A DNA stretch of 64,000 nucleotides from PFL25 sp046260155. Lineage in GTDB: Bacteria > Chloroflexota > Anaerolineae > Anaerolineales > UBA4823. Below are positions 24,928 through 33,857 of this stretch, in pieces (position 1 is the stretch's first letter; every line of letters starts with the position of its first letter). Made by a program: the position numbers and the translations under genes. The stretch covers positions 1 through 64,000 of the forward strand of contig JBJYXV010000077.1 of assembly GCA_046260155.1 (NCBI GenBank), read 5' to 3'. The notes under the pieces were generated by a model that saw only the letters and a program-made list of their open reading frames with translations, had not been told where the DNA came from and did no database searches.

Positions 24928-26333
24928 ATTCAGCATATATTTGGATCCTGTTCCCGCTTATGATGGCGGCGGTTCTATTATTACTGATGAGATGGAGGAC
25001 TCTGGTTGCAATTATTGGAACCGCGATTTCCATAACCCTTGCAGGATTAGCTGCCTGGTTACCGGCTCAAGACCAGCTCGTTATTTGGCGCTGGGTGCTT
25101 CCATTTTCGGATACCTTTGTCATCTTCGGCAGACGCCTGGTGCTTGCTGGGGACGACCGACCAGCCCTGATCATCCTCTTTCTGGCCGCTGCACTGTGGT
25201 TTGGTGCAGCACCCCTCGCGCGTCCTACCAGATTGTTCGTTCCATTTGGATTAGCCATGGTGGCTTTATTTACAGCTGCTATTGCAGTTGAACCTTTCCT
25301 TTTTGCAGCGGTTTTGATTGAAATCGCGGTATTGCTGAGTATCCCTTTCTTATCCCCGCCAGGGAGCAGCGTCAGTCACGGCGTTCTACGCTACCTTACC
25401 TTTCAGTCCCTGGGTATGCCATTTCTTCTAATTGCTGGTTTCCTTTTCACGGGCATTGAGGTCAACCCCGGTGATCAAGAGTTTGTAACGATTGCTATTG
25501 CCCTGCTTGCGATCGGTTTTGCATTAATGTTAGCGGTATTTCCTTTTCATACCTGGGTTCCAATGCTGGCTGAAGAAACGCATCCATACCCGACTTTCTT
25601 TGTCCTCCTGCTGCTCCCAATCGTAATTTCCATTCTTGGGCTTGGTTTCATCGACAATTTTATCTGGATCAAAGATAATCCGAATACAGGAATTCTTGTT
25701 CAAGTGATTGGGGTAATCATGGTGATCACCGCAGGTGTTTGGGCAGCAGTTGAGAAGAACCTGTCCCGGATGATCGGATTCGCGGTGATATTGGATATTG
25801 GTTTTTCCCTGTTAGCGATTAGTTTAACAACTGGTGAAGATTCTACAATTTACCGGATGCTGTTTTATGCCGGGTTGTTACCCCGTTCATTGAGTCTCGT
25901 TGTTTTGGCATTGGCATTATCGATTTTAATCAACAGGCTTCCCGATTTTGACATCGGCGAATTAAGAAGCCTGTTCAAGAAGAACCCTGTTATCTCGATC
26001 AGTATTGTTGTTTCCCTTTTAAGCATTGCAGGTATGCCATTATTAGCAAGTTTCCCTCAAAAATTGGGCCTGATCGAGGGGCTGTCATCACAAGCCACAG
26101 CAATTTCTACCTGGGTGATTGCAGGATCACTTGGTTTGATCATTGGTGCAGTTCGGTTACTACGGTCCATGGTTTCAGATGGTGATGATCCAGAAGAATC
26201 GATTCCAGGATCGAGACTGGCGAATGTTTACCTCTGGATCGGTATTGGATTGCTGTTCCTGGTTGGACTGCTTCCCAATATTTTTCTCCAATTGGTAACC
26301 AGATTTCCGGGAGCATTTGGGGCGCAGGGGTAA
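24924..26333 (+). CDS. Complex-I/Hyf-like proton-translocating membrane subunit (second large)
   Basis: A 469-residue membrane protein with about 14 spans and a recognisable proton-antiporter core: FPFHTWVPMLAEETHPYPT near 205-223 corresponds to the FHxWLPxxHxxAPxP motif of NuoL/M/N-type subunits, followed by a lysine-bearing helix near VEKNLSRMIGFAV. The start is a TTG at 24924 that overlaps the previous stop (TTGA), with GGAGGAGG four bases upstream; the frame stays open for another 85 codons upstream, but those would lie within the preceding gene. Similar TTGA coupling occurs at 12093. It forms the third part of the orphan ion-translocating module. Confidence 0.75.
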   Translation: MNSAYIWILFPLMMAAVLLLLMRWRTLVAIIGTAISITLAGLAAWLPAQDQLVIWRWVLPFSDTFVIFGRRLVLAGDDRPALIILFLAAALWFGAAPLARPTRLFVPFGLAMVALFTAAIAVEPFLFAAVLIEIAVLLSIPFLSPPGSSVSHGVLRYLTFQSLGMPFLLIAGFLFTGIEVNPGDQEFVTIAIALLAIGFALMLAVFPFHTWVPMLAEETHPYPTFFVLLLLPIVISILGLGFIDNFIWIKDNPNTGILVQVIGVIMVITAGVWAAVEKNLSRMIGFAVILDIGFSLLAISLTTGEDSTIYRMLFYAGLLPRSLSLVVLALALSILINRLPDFDIGELRSLFKKNPVISISIVVSLLSIAGMPLLASFPQKLGLIEGLSSQATAISTWVIAGSLGLIIGAVRLLRSMVSDGDDPEESIPGSRLANVYLWIGIGLLFLVGLLPNIFLQLVTRFPGAFGAQG

Positions 26334-26342
26334 ATTGCTTAA

Positions 26343-26351
26343 TGCTATAAT
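26343..26351 (+). promoter_or_regulatory. Extended -10 promoter for the coiled-coil gene
   Basis: TGCTATAAT, a perfect extended -10 element, lies 56 bases before the ATG at 26408. No good -35 is needed for such promoters and none is seen. It suggests that the coiled-coil gene is transcribed separately from the membrane module. Confidence 0.5.
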
Positions 26352-26407
26352 TCGCAAACCCTCGAGACTTTAATTCCATATCGGGATTTTTCAAATGGAG
26401 GCCAGAC

Positions 26408-27586
26408 ATGGAGTTTGACCAGGTTCTCAAACAGCTAGATTGGTTGAATGATGAACGCCGCAAGGATAAGGATATTATTTCAAAACAAATTGAGCGTATC
26501 ACTGCTCTTGAAGGAAATATATCTGCAGCAAACCAGCAGATCAAGGAACTCAATAGTGAAATCGTGCGGTTGACCGCAATTGTGGGTCGCATGGATGAGT
26601 TTGATTCTGCACTTCGCCAGCAGCGCCTCGAAATCAACCAGCATGTCGATGAGATCGACAAGCAAACTAAGAAACGCGAAGAAGAAATGGAGAAAGTACG
26701 CCGGGTGGAATTGCGCTCAGTGGATTCCAGTATTGCCGAGCTGCATAAAGAGATTGAGGCTTATTCTGGATTCAACCGCAGTCTCCAAGCGCGGGTGGAA
26801 GAGGATGCCAGATTGGCAAAACAAATCGATGAACTACGCCTCAAGATTCAGGATATACAGCGCAATGAAGAAGAATACACTCGTACGTACCGCATCCTCG
26901 ATGATGGCCGCCGGCAAGATTCTAAACGTCTAGTCGATTTACAGGGCGAAGTAGCTGCTTTGAGAAAAAGAGGGGATGAACAAAGAGGTCAGGTAGAGGT
27001 ACTTTTTTCATCCACGCGAAAATTGGAAGGTCGCTTAACTGAAGTATTGACTCAAAACACTGAACGCCAGGAAGCTCAAGATACTTTCATAGAAAAACAA
27101 GCCATGCAGCGGGTCGAGTTTGAACGTACCTGGAAGGATTGGCAGGCTCAAATTGAAAAGATCGATCGACAATCGATCGATGTTGAACAGCAATTTCAAT
27201 CTCTGGAGAATACTCATAATGATGTGAAAAGACTTAAAGCATCGATCGAGGAATTGCAATCCAGGATCGAAAGAAGGATCAACGAGATCACAGAGGTTCA
27301 ACGCCTGGCAGACGAACGGTTCAGACAGGAATGGGTCACCTTTAAAGCGGATGATCAAAAACGTTGGACAAACTACACTCTAACTCAGGATGAACAGAGG
27401 AATGAATTATCCAGGAATTTTCAGGAGTTAGGAGAACAGCTGGTTGATATTAGAATCGGCCAGCAGGAATCACAAGATTTGATCCAGCAGATGAATGAGG
27501 AGACTGAAAAACGTCTCCAGGCTATGCTAGCAATGACACATGAATGGGTTGCTGCATACGAGCGCGGCGTCAGCAGGAATAGATAA
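26408..27586 (+). CDS. Long coiled-coil protein of unknown function
   Basis: A 392-residue protein dominated by Glu, Lys, Gln, Arg and Asp with heptad-like hydrophobic spacing over almost its full length (about 1-370). It has no signal peptide, membrane span or ATP-binding motif, so it is not a complete SMC-type ATPase. GGAGG seven bases before the ATG and an extended -10 element support the start. It may be a scaffold or chromosome- or envelope-associated filament; no family is recognised. It lies between the ion-translocating module and selB without obvious functional ties. Confidence 0.7.
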   Translation: MEFDQVLKQLDWLNDERRKDKDIISKQIERITALEGNISAANQQIKELNSEIVRLTAIVGRMDEFDSALRQQRLEINQHVDEIDKQTKKREEEMEKVRRVELRSVDSSIAELHKEIEAYSGFNRSLQARVEEDARLAKQIDELRLKIQDIQRNEEEYTRTYRILDDGRRQDSKRLVDLQGEVAALRKRGDEQRGQVEVLFSSTRKLEGRLTEVLTQNTERQEAQDTFIEKQAMQRVEFERTWKDWQAQIEKIDRQSIDVEQQFQSLENTHNDVKRLKASIEELQSRIERRINEITEVQRLADERFRQEWVTFKADDQKRWTNYTLTQDEQRNELSRNFQELGEQLVDIRIGQQESQDLIQQMNEETEKRLQAMLAMTHEWVAAYERGVSRNR

Positions 27587-27645
27587 TCGACCCAACCATC
27601 CTTCAGTAATCCAGAATATTTCCCATACAGGATTGAGGCGAGCTA

Positions 27646-29544
27646 ATGCGCGTAATCGGGACCGCAGGTCATGTAGATCATGGTAAATCCACGCTGATCG
27701 AGGCATTGACGGGAATCCACCCTGACCGGTTGAAAGAAGAGCGGGAAAGGGAGATGACGATTGATCTGGGTTTCGCCTGGATGGAACTGCCAGGGGGAGA
27801 ACCGGTTGGGATCGTGGATGTTCCCGGGCACCGAGATTTCATAGAAAATATGCTAGCAGGCATTGCAGGCATCGATGCGGCTTTGTTTGTGGTCGCAGCA
27901 GATGAAGGTGTCATGCCCCAGACTCGTGAACATCTCGCCATCCTGGATCTGCTTGAGATCAATGGCGGGGTAATTGCATTAACCAAGATTGACCTGGTAC
28001 CTGAAAGAGAATGGCTTGATTTGGTCGAGGAGGAGGTCCGCGAGGCTGTTCAAGGTACGGTGTTACAGGGGGCACCGATTATCCGCGTGTCTGCGAAGAA
28101 GGGACAGGGTATTGAGGATTTACTTGCTACCCTGGAAGAAGTTTTAGGAGAGAAACCGCCCAGACAAGACCTGGGACGTCCGCGCTTGCCCGTGGACCGG
28201 GTCTTCTCCATTGCAGGTTTCGGCACAGTTGTAACTGGCACAATGAGTGATGGACACTTCCTCGTGGGAGAAGAAGTTGAAATCCTGCCCAGCGGCGAAC
28301 AGGGTCGTATCCGTGGGCTGCAAACTCATAAACAGAAAGAGGACATTGCTGTCCCGGGAAGCCGGACAGCTGTGAATATCTCTGGAATAGCCCTTGATGA
28401 AATTCATCGCGGTGATATTGTCACCTATCCGGGGAGTTATAAACCCACCAGGCGCATGGATGTAGATTTTCACCTGCTTTCTGATGTATCCCAACCGTTA
28501 AAACACAATACCGAAGTGAAACTATTTGTCGGGTCAGCAGAGATTTTAGCGCGCGTGCGCATGTTGGGGAAGGATGTACTCAATCCGGGAGAAGATGGTT
28601 GGCTGCAGCTCGAGATGCGCGAACCAGTGGTGGTGATACGTGGGGATCACTACATTCTAAGGCGCCCATCACCTGGAGAGACATTGGGAGGGGGCAGAGT
28701 GGTTGATCCACATCCCAAGGGACGCCATAAACGATTCGCCGCAGGTCTAGAAGAACGGCTGGAATCTCTATCCCAAGGCGCACCAGAAGATATTTATTTG
28801 CAGTCCCTTGTTGTGCTTCAGGCAGCACCCATACACGAGGTCACGCAACATTCGAACCTGGAAGAGGAGGCTGCCAGAAGTGCCCTTGGGCAGCTGGTTG
28901 ATCGGGGAGAAATTGTGATCCTTGATCCACTGAATGATAATTTGTCACCCAGCAGCAACACCCTGGTTACTACAAAAGCGTATTGGAACCAGCAATCCAC
29001 GACAATGCTGGGAATCGTCAAGAAATACCATAATGATTTTCCCCTTCGGAAGGGTATCCCGAAGGAAGAGCTGAAAAGCAGGTTGAGAATTCAGCCCCGC
29101 ATCTTCTCCAGCTTGCTTCGCAAATTGATCGAGGATGGGATCCTGCAGGAGTCAGGGCCACTGATCCTGCTACGAGGCCATGAAATTAATTTCAACCCGC
29201 AACAGCAGGTAAATGTCCAAGCATTGCTTGAGAAGTTTTCTGCAGCACCTTATTCTCCACCTTCTGTTAAAGACTCAAAAATGGAAGTTGGGGATGAGGT
29301 ATATCAGGCAATGGTAGATCTTGCTCTTCTGGTGCCTGTTTCTTCCGAGGTGGTGTTTCGTAAAGAGGATTACGAGCAGATGGTGGCAGAGATTCGAGGT
29401 ATGCTCACCAAAATGGGTTCGATATCTGCTGCTCAGGTGCGCGATCACTTCAACACCAGCCGTCGCTATGTGCTGGCACTGCTCGAGCACCTGGATGAGA
29501 TTGGAGTAACGATCAGGGAAGGCGATTTCAGGCGGCTGAAGTAA
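27646..29544 (+). CDS. selB: Selenocysteine-specific elongation factor SelB
   Basis: A 632-residue GTPase that delivers selenocysteinyl-tRNA to the ribosome at UGA codons marked by a SECIS element. The G domain (1-175) begins AGHVDHGKST with G2/G3 region REREMTIDLGF and DVPGH and G4 TKID. It is followed by EF-Tu-like barrels and about 250 residues of winged-helix repeats (about 385-632) that in known SelB proteins bind the SECIS hairpin. Its presence predicts selenoproteins elsewhere in the genome; selA, selD and tRNA-Sec are not in this window and I noticed no in-frame UGA gene here. The last 17 bases overlap the convergent amidohydrolase gene. Confidence 0.93.
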   Translation: MRVIGTAGHVDHGKSTLIEALTGIHPDRLKEEREREMTIDLGFAWMELPGGEPVGIVDVPGHRDFIENMLAGIAGIDAALFVVAADEGVMPQTREHLAILDLLEINGGVIALTKIDLVPEREWLDLVEEEVREAVQGTVLQGAPIIRVSAKKGQGIEDLLATLEEVLGEKPPRQDLGRPRLPVDRVFSIAGFGTVVTGTMSDGHFLVGEEVEILPSGEQGRIRGLQTHKQKEDIAVPGSRTAVNISGIALDEIHRGDIVTYPGSYKPTRRMDVDFHLLSDVSQPLKHNTEVKLFVGSAEILARVRMLGKDVLNPGEDGWLQLEMREPVVVIRGDHYILRRPSPGETLGGGRVVDPHPKGRHKRFAAGLEERLESLSQGAPEDIYLQSLVVLQAAPIHEVTQHSNLEEEAARSALGQLVDRGEIVILDPLNDNLSPSSNTLVTTKAYWNQQSTTMLGIVKKYHNDFPLRKGIPKEELKSRLRIQPRIFSSLLRKLIEDGILQESGPLILLRGHEINFNPQQQVNVQALLEKFSAAPYSPPSVKDSKMEVGDEVYQAMVDLALLVPVSSEVVFRKEDYEQMVAEIRGMLTKMGSISAAQVRDHFNTSRRYVLALLEHLDEIGVTIREGDFRRLK

Positions 29545-31174
29545 TCTCTTCCAGCTGGGGAGATGTGTAGACCCACTTGCCAGCGATCATCGTACCCAGG
29601 GGGTGTATATCACGGATCAACCCAGGATCAATTTTGAATATATCCTGGTCCAGCACTAACAGGTCTGCCAGAAATCCTGGAGCCAGTTTTCCCAAACGAT
29701 CTTCCATGCCGGCAGCATAAGCTGCGCCAGTGGTAAAACCTTGCAGGGCTTCGCGAAGCGAAATTCTCTGTTCCGGATACCACCCCTGGCTGCCTGGAGA
29801 ACCATCTGCGCGCCTGCGGGTTACTGCTGCATGGAGTCCCCAGAATGGGTTGGGTGAATCCACCGGAGCATCTGATCCGAATGCCAAGATTGTGCCGGCT
29901 TGGAGTAGAGAATTCCAGGCATATGCATCCTTCGAGCGTGCCCCCCAATAGCGATCAGCTGCAAGATAATCCGAGGTAGCATGAATGGGCTGCATGGAGG
30001 CAATCACATTCAATTCTGCTAACCTTGCCAGGTCGTCCGGGTGAATGATTTGGACGTGTTCGATCCGGTGACGGAGTTGTGAGCTCTTCCTCTCAGGACC
30101 CAGGTCCACTAACTCTCTGCGTAATTGTTCAAAGGCCTGCAGCACCTCGTGGTTAGCGGAATCGCCAATCGCATGGACGGCCATACTCAAGCCGTTTTCA
30201 GCAGCGTACCTGCCTTGTTCGTAGAGTTCTTCTGCATCCAGCATAAGCAGCCCGCGATTTTCAGGTTCTCTTTCGTAGGGCTGAAGCATTGCTGCGGTGC
30301 GGGGTCCAAGCGCACCATCTGCGAAGGCCTTCACTGAGCCAACACGCAAGAAATCGTCTCCAAACCCTGTCTGCAAGCCGAGCTCGACAGCGTGTGGAAG
30401 AGATTCAAGGGGAATGGATTTGGTAACCCTTATTTTTAATTTCCCGCCAGTATGGAGATCTTGGAGAGCCGCAAAACAGGTGCGGCGATCAAAATCGTGT
30501 GCACCAGTGATGCCCATTTTCAAAAGTCGGGATTGTGCCTGTTCTATCGCCTGGGAAACCTGTGGGATAGAAGGAGCAGGGATCATTTCTGACACCAGGC
30601 TCATTGCAGTTTCAAACAGGATACCTGTTGGTGAGCCATCGGGATGCCGCTGGATCTGCCCTCCTTGGGGGTCCGGCGTGTGGTTCGTGATACCTGCTTG
30701 GCGGAGGGCGATCGTGTTTACCCAGGCAGCGTGCAGGGATTTTGCGGTGAGATAGACGGGATTTTCAGGTGCGATTTGATCCAAATCGTTTGCATTGCCA
30801 AAATCCTCTGGCCATTCATTCTGATTCCACCCATGGCCTAATATCCACTCCCCTGGGTTTGCTTCTTTCACATGGGCAGCAACATTCTTTATACATGCCC
30901 CCTTTGAAGCGGTTTCACAATCTACCCTTTGCAGACTAAGAGCATAATGCTGGAGATGGATGTGGGCATCGGTCAATCCAGGGATGATTATTTTTCCGTC
31001 CAAATTCTGAAGAGTACTTGACTCACCAAACTGGACGACCAGATGATCCTGATCACCAATATTAAGTATTCTTCCGTGCTCGATTACCAGCGCTGAAGAG
31101 ATTGGATTACTTTCGTCCTGGGTGTAAATACGAGCATTGTATAAGATCTGCCTGGGAGAGTCACTGTGCATCAT
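29528..31174 (-). CDS. YtcJ-type amidohydrolase
   Basis: A 548-residue member of the Amidohydrolase_3 group (YtcJ-like). Metal ligands appear in GLTDAHIHLQ near 71-80, HAIGDSAN and HRIEHVQ in the middle, and FGSDAPVDSPNPFWGL near 440. These proteins hydrolyse N-acyl, cyclic amide or similar bonds with diverse, mostly unknown substrates, so no precise function is given. The 3' end overlaps selB by 17 bases in convergent orientation, leaving no room for a separate terminator. Two ATGs occur in tandem at the start; there is no good ribosome site. Confidence 0.82.
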   Translation of the reverse strand: MMHSDSPRQILYNARIYTQDESNPISSALVIEHGRILNIGDQDHLVVQFGESSTLQNLDGKIIIPGLTDAHIHLQHYALSLQRVDCETASKGACIKNVAAHVKEANPGEWILGHGWNQNEWPEDFGNANDLDQIAPENPVYLTAKSLHAAWVNTIALRQAGITNHTPDPQGGQIQRHPDGSPTGILFETAMSLVSEMIPAPSIPQVSQAIEQAQSRLLKMGITGAHDFDRRTCFAALQDLHTGGKLKIRVTKSIPLESLPHAVELGLQTGFGDDFLRVGSVKAFADGALGPRTAAMLQPYEREPENRGLLMLDAEELYEQGRYAAENGLSMAVHAIGDSANHEVLQAFEQLRRELVDLGPERKSSQLRHRIEHVQIIHPDDLARLAELNVIASMQPIHATSDYLAADRYWGARSKDAYAWNSLLQAGTILAFGSDAPVDSPNPFWGLHAAVTRRRADGSPGSQGWYPEQRISLREALQGFTTGAAYAAGMEDRLGKLAPGFLADLLVLDQDIFKIDPGLIRDIHPLGTMIAGKWVYTSPQLEEITSAA

Positions 31175-31225
31175 TTTAATCTACTGGTGATTGAATTAAG
31201 GGGATGTTTGGGGTGAAATTGTTTC

Positions 31226-31259
31226 CTCAGGGATTGGGAGTTAAACCTTAATCCCTGAG
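31226..31259 (-). terminator. Hairpin at the end of parB
   Basis: CTCAGGGATT (31226-31235) and AATCCCTGAG (31250-31259) form a perfect ten-base stem with a 14-base loop that includes the parB stop codon. Read on the minus strand it is followed by GAAACAATTTC rather than a clean T-tract, so it is either a weak terminator or an mRNA 3' end structure between parB and the amidohydrolase gene. Confidence 0.5.
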
Positions 31260-32102
31260 AATAATCTCGAGCAGGGATTCCAGTTCTTCCTCAGAATAGT
31301 AATGGATGGTTAAAGTACCCCCATTATTCCTTTGGTTGAGAGATACTTTCGTTCCGAGGTGCTGGCGGAGCTGTTCCTCAAGGGCCTTGATTTCCGGATT
31401 CGGCGGTGCTGTTGATTTCTTGCGTGGTCTTTCCCCAACCAGCTTACGAACCAGTTCCTCGGTTTGGCGTACATTAAGATTTAATTTCAGGATCGATTTT
31501 AATGCAGCACTCTGAGCCTCTTCGGTGGGAAGTGATAAAAGTGTGCGTGCGTGCCCCTCACTGATCATACCTGCAACCAGGGCTTGCTTCACATCATCGG
31601 GGAGATTAAGCAAGCGCAGGGTGTTCGTGACCGTGGTGCGGTTCTTTCCAACCCGGGCAGCTATTTCTTCGTGTGACAGACTAAAATCTTCAGATAGCTG
31701 CCGGTACGCCTCTGCAGTTTCCAGAGGACCCAGATCGGCGCGCTGGACATTCTCAACCAGTGCTAATTCGACCAATTGCTGGTCAGAGGCTTCACGGATG
31801 ATCGCAGGTACGCTCTCCAGCGCAATCAGTTTGGCCGCCATCAGCCTTCTTTCACCGGCGATTAAGGTGTAGCTGCCGGGTGAATCCCCGGTGGTGATAA
31901 TCAGTGGTTGGATTAAGCCGTGCTCGCGAATGGAACTAGCCAGCTCTTCCAATTCTTGTTTGTCAAAACTTGTTCTGGGTTGGCGCGGGTTGGGAAATAT
32001 ACTGCCAGTTTGAATCTGCCTAATACCACCCTCTTTGTGTTGCTCTTCTTCTGCGGGCAGAAGGGCATCCAGACCTTTTCCGAGTCCTGATTTTTTAACC
32101 AT
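31248..32102 (-). CDS. parB: Chromosome partitioning protein ParB
   Basis: ParB/Spo0J (284 aa). An N-terminal GKGLDALLP start is followed by the ParB CTPase/nuclease-like domain with PNPRQPR near 37-43, the GERR motif region (AGERRLMAAKL), a helix-turn-helix region (about 140-175, SHEEIAARVGKNRTTV) and a C-terminal dimerisation domain. It binds parS and forms the segregation complex with ParA, encoded just upstream. The nearest parS-like sequence I found is 10 kb away at 21160. Confidence 0.95.
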   Translation of the reverse strand: MVKKSGLGKGLDALLPAEEEQHKEGGIRQIQTGSIFPNPRQPRTSFDKQELEELASSIREHGLIQPLIITTGDSPGSYTLIAGERRLMAAKLIALESVPAIIREASDQQLVELALVENVQRADLGPLETAEAYRQLSEDFSLSHEEIAARVGKNRTTVTNTLRLLNLPDDVKQALVAGMISEGHARTLLSLPTEEAQSAALKSILKLNLNVRQTEELVRKLVGERPRKKSTAPPNPEIKALEEQLRQHLGTKVSLNQRNNGGTLTIHYYSEEELESLLEIILRD

Positions 32103-32128
32103 GTAAACCTGTTTTCCGATCGTTAATA

Positions 32129-32920
32129 CTAAACTTCAAGCGCTGGTATCTCAACGCCATCACCGGAGAGCAGCTCCCTTGCAAGTGCAGTATAAGCTTC
32201 GGCTCCGTTGGAAGCAGGTGCATAAACAGAGATAGGCTGGCCATAGGAAGGCGCTTCCGCAAGGCGCACAGTACGTGGGATGACAGTTGCAAACACCAGA
32301 TCAGTAAAATGGCTTCTCACCTCATTTTCCACATCGTTGGAGAGATTAGTCCGACCATCAAACATGGTCAATAATACTCCCCGAATTTGAAGACTGGGAA
32401 ATATTGCATTGCGGATTCGATCCAGAGTCCTCTTTAGTTGGCTCAATCCTTCTAGCGGTAGATACTCGCATTGAACTGGGATGACCACTCCATCTCTCGC
32501 TGCAATGATACCGTTTAAGGTGAGCAAACCTAAAGAAGGAGGGCAATCGATCAGGATGTAATCATAGCGTTCTCGAACAGCCAATAAGGCATTATTCAGG
32601 TAGTTTTCACGCGCAATTTCGCCTACCAGCTCGACTTCCGCGCCTGCCAATTCAGGTGATGCGGGAAGCAGGGAAAGTTTCAAACGTGGATTGTGGAGGA
32701 TGTGATTGGCAGCAGGAGAATCACCAATCAAGGATTCGTATGTCCCGCCCCGCACTGAGTCTTTATCAACACCCAGGCATGCGGTGGCATTCGCTTGAGG
32801 ATCAAGGTCAACAAGAAGCACTCGCTGACCGAAGTAAGCCAAATAGGCACCCAGGTTTATCACCGTGGTTGTTTTCCCAACACCACCTTTTTGATTGACC
32901 AAGGTGTAGGTACGACCCAT
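32129..32920 (-). CDS. parA: Chromosome partitioning ATPase ParA/Soj
   Basis: ParA/Soj (263 aa) with the deviant Walker A KGGVGKTTT near the N-terminus, VDLDPQANAT and the CPPSLGLLTLN block. The ATG at 32920 starts the conserved MGRTYTLVNQKGG sequence; the frame is open for about 60 codons more upstream, but that part lies within the pfkB gene and is not ParA-like. GAGG stands nine bases before the ATG. One base separates it from the pfkB stop, and parB follows after 26 bases. Confidence 0.95.
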   Translation of the reverse strand: MGRTYTLVNQKGGVGKTTTVINLGAYLAYFGQRVLLVDLDPQANATACLGVDKDSVRGGTYESLIGDSPAANHILHNPRLKLSLLPASPELAGAEVELVGEIARENYLNNALLAVRERYDYILIDCPPSLGLLTLNGIIAARDGVVIPVQCEYLPLEGLSQLKRTLDRIRNAIFPSLQIRGVLLTMFDGRTNLSNDVENEVRSHFTDLVFATVIPRTVRLAEAPSYGQPISVYAPASNGAEAYTALARELLSGDGVEIPALEV

Positions 32921-32921
32921 T

Positions 32922-33770
32922 CTATAGAACCTCGGCCATGCAGTCTTGAATTTCTTCCGGGGTGGGAATACTTTGTAATCCACTCCGGGTGACTGAAATC
33001 GCGGCGAGCTGTGTAGCAAACCGGGCTGCTTCCCACGGATCGCGGGTGGTATACATGCGATAGAAAAAAGCCGTCGCGAAGATATCTCCAGCGCCTGTAG
33101 TATCAACTTCTGTCACCCTGGGTGGTTTGAAACGGCGAACATCACCATTCCAGAACAAACGCACCCCTTCAGAATTTTCGGTAACAGCCAGAACACGGCA
33201 GGCGGAAGCCATTTCTTCGATCCTGGATTCATCAAAACCCAAATCTTCTATGCTAATCACCGCGGCGCCCACCTGGCTGAGGACAAAAGTTGCTTCTGGC
33301 CATTCGGTAGGCAATACAGAGCCTGTCGCATCCCATGTCCGCAGCCAGCCCTGGGGTGTGGTGCCGACCATTGAATTGGTGAGATGGCGAACAATCGTTG
33401 GTTCAACTTCCTGGGCGACGGGTCCTAAATGGACTATCGAAGCGTTCAACCATTCTTCAGGTATCAGGTTCCGATCAATCGTGTTTGCAAGATGGGATAA
33501 AGTCTGGAGGCGCCCTTCTTGTGTGACTATATTCTCAAAGGTTGTACTGTGCTCAGCTGGTAAATTAATCATCGGGATACCAGCCAGCGGTCCGAGGGGC
33601 AGTTCTGCACCCCAGGAAGTAACAATGCCGACACGCAAGTTTAGAGCACGAGCCATCAAGCTAGAAAAGGTGGCAGTTCCACCGAGACGGAATCCATCAG
33701 GGGTTTTATCAAGCGTGATGTGCCCGATCATTAAGTAATCGATAGGTTCAATATTCATCTGGCGATACAT
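32922..33770 (-). CDS. PfkB-family carbohydrate/nucleoside kinase
   Basis: A 282-residue ribokinase-like sugar kinase. The C-terminal signature DTTGAGDIFATAFFYR, with the catalytic aspartate in GAGD, is clear, and the N-terminal segment contains GGTATFSSLMARAL. The protein is slightly short for ribokinase and the substrate (sugar, inositol or nucleoside) is not predictable. It directly precedes parA-parB and probably shares their transcript. A TATAAT ends six bases before its ATG, and there is no ribosome site, implying a leaderless message. Confidence 0.83.
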   Translation of the reverse strand: MYRQMNIEPIDYLMIGHITLDKTPDGFRLGGTATFSSLMARALNLRVGIVTSWGAELPLGPLAGIPMINLPAEHSTTFENIVTQEGRLQTLSHLANTIDRNLIPEEWLNASIVHLGPVAQEVEPTIVRHLTNSMVGTTPQGWLRTWDATGSVLPTEWPEATFVLSQVGAAVISIEDLGFDESRIEEMASACRVLAVTENSEGVRLFWNGDVRRFKPPRVTEVDTTGAGDIFATAFFYRMYTTRDPWEAARFATQLAAISVTRSGLQSIPTPEEIQDCMAEVL

Positions 33771-33776
33771 GCATGA

Positions 33777-33782
33777 ATTATA
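33777..33782 (-). promoter_or_regulatory. -10 box for leaderless pfkB-parA-parB transcript
   Basis: Perfect TATAAT on the minus strand, six bases upstream of the ATG at 33770. Transcription would begin at or within a base of the start codon. It lies just beyond the jag-operon terminator, where an independent promoter is expected. No clear -35 is visible. Confidence 0.5.
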
Positions 33783-33800
33783 CCTGAAGAAGAATTAAGA

Positions 33801-33829
33801 AATGCATGCGGTAGAGTTCCGCATGCATT
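33801..33829 (-). terminator. Intrinsic terminator of the rpmH-jag operon
   Basis: AATGCATGCGG and CCGCATGCATT make a perfect 11-base stem with a 7-base loop, 29 bases after the jag stop. On the minus strand it is followed by TTTCTTAATTCTTCTT, a T-rich tail, so it looks like a genuine terminator. Confidence 0.75.
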
Positions 33830-33857
33830 GCGATATATGGCCGTTCAAAGAAAAATT

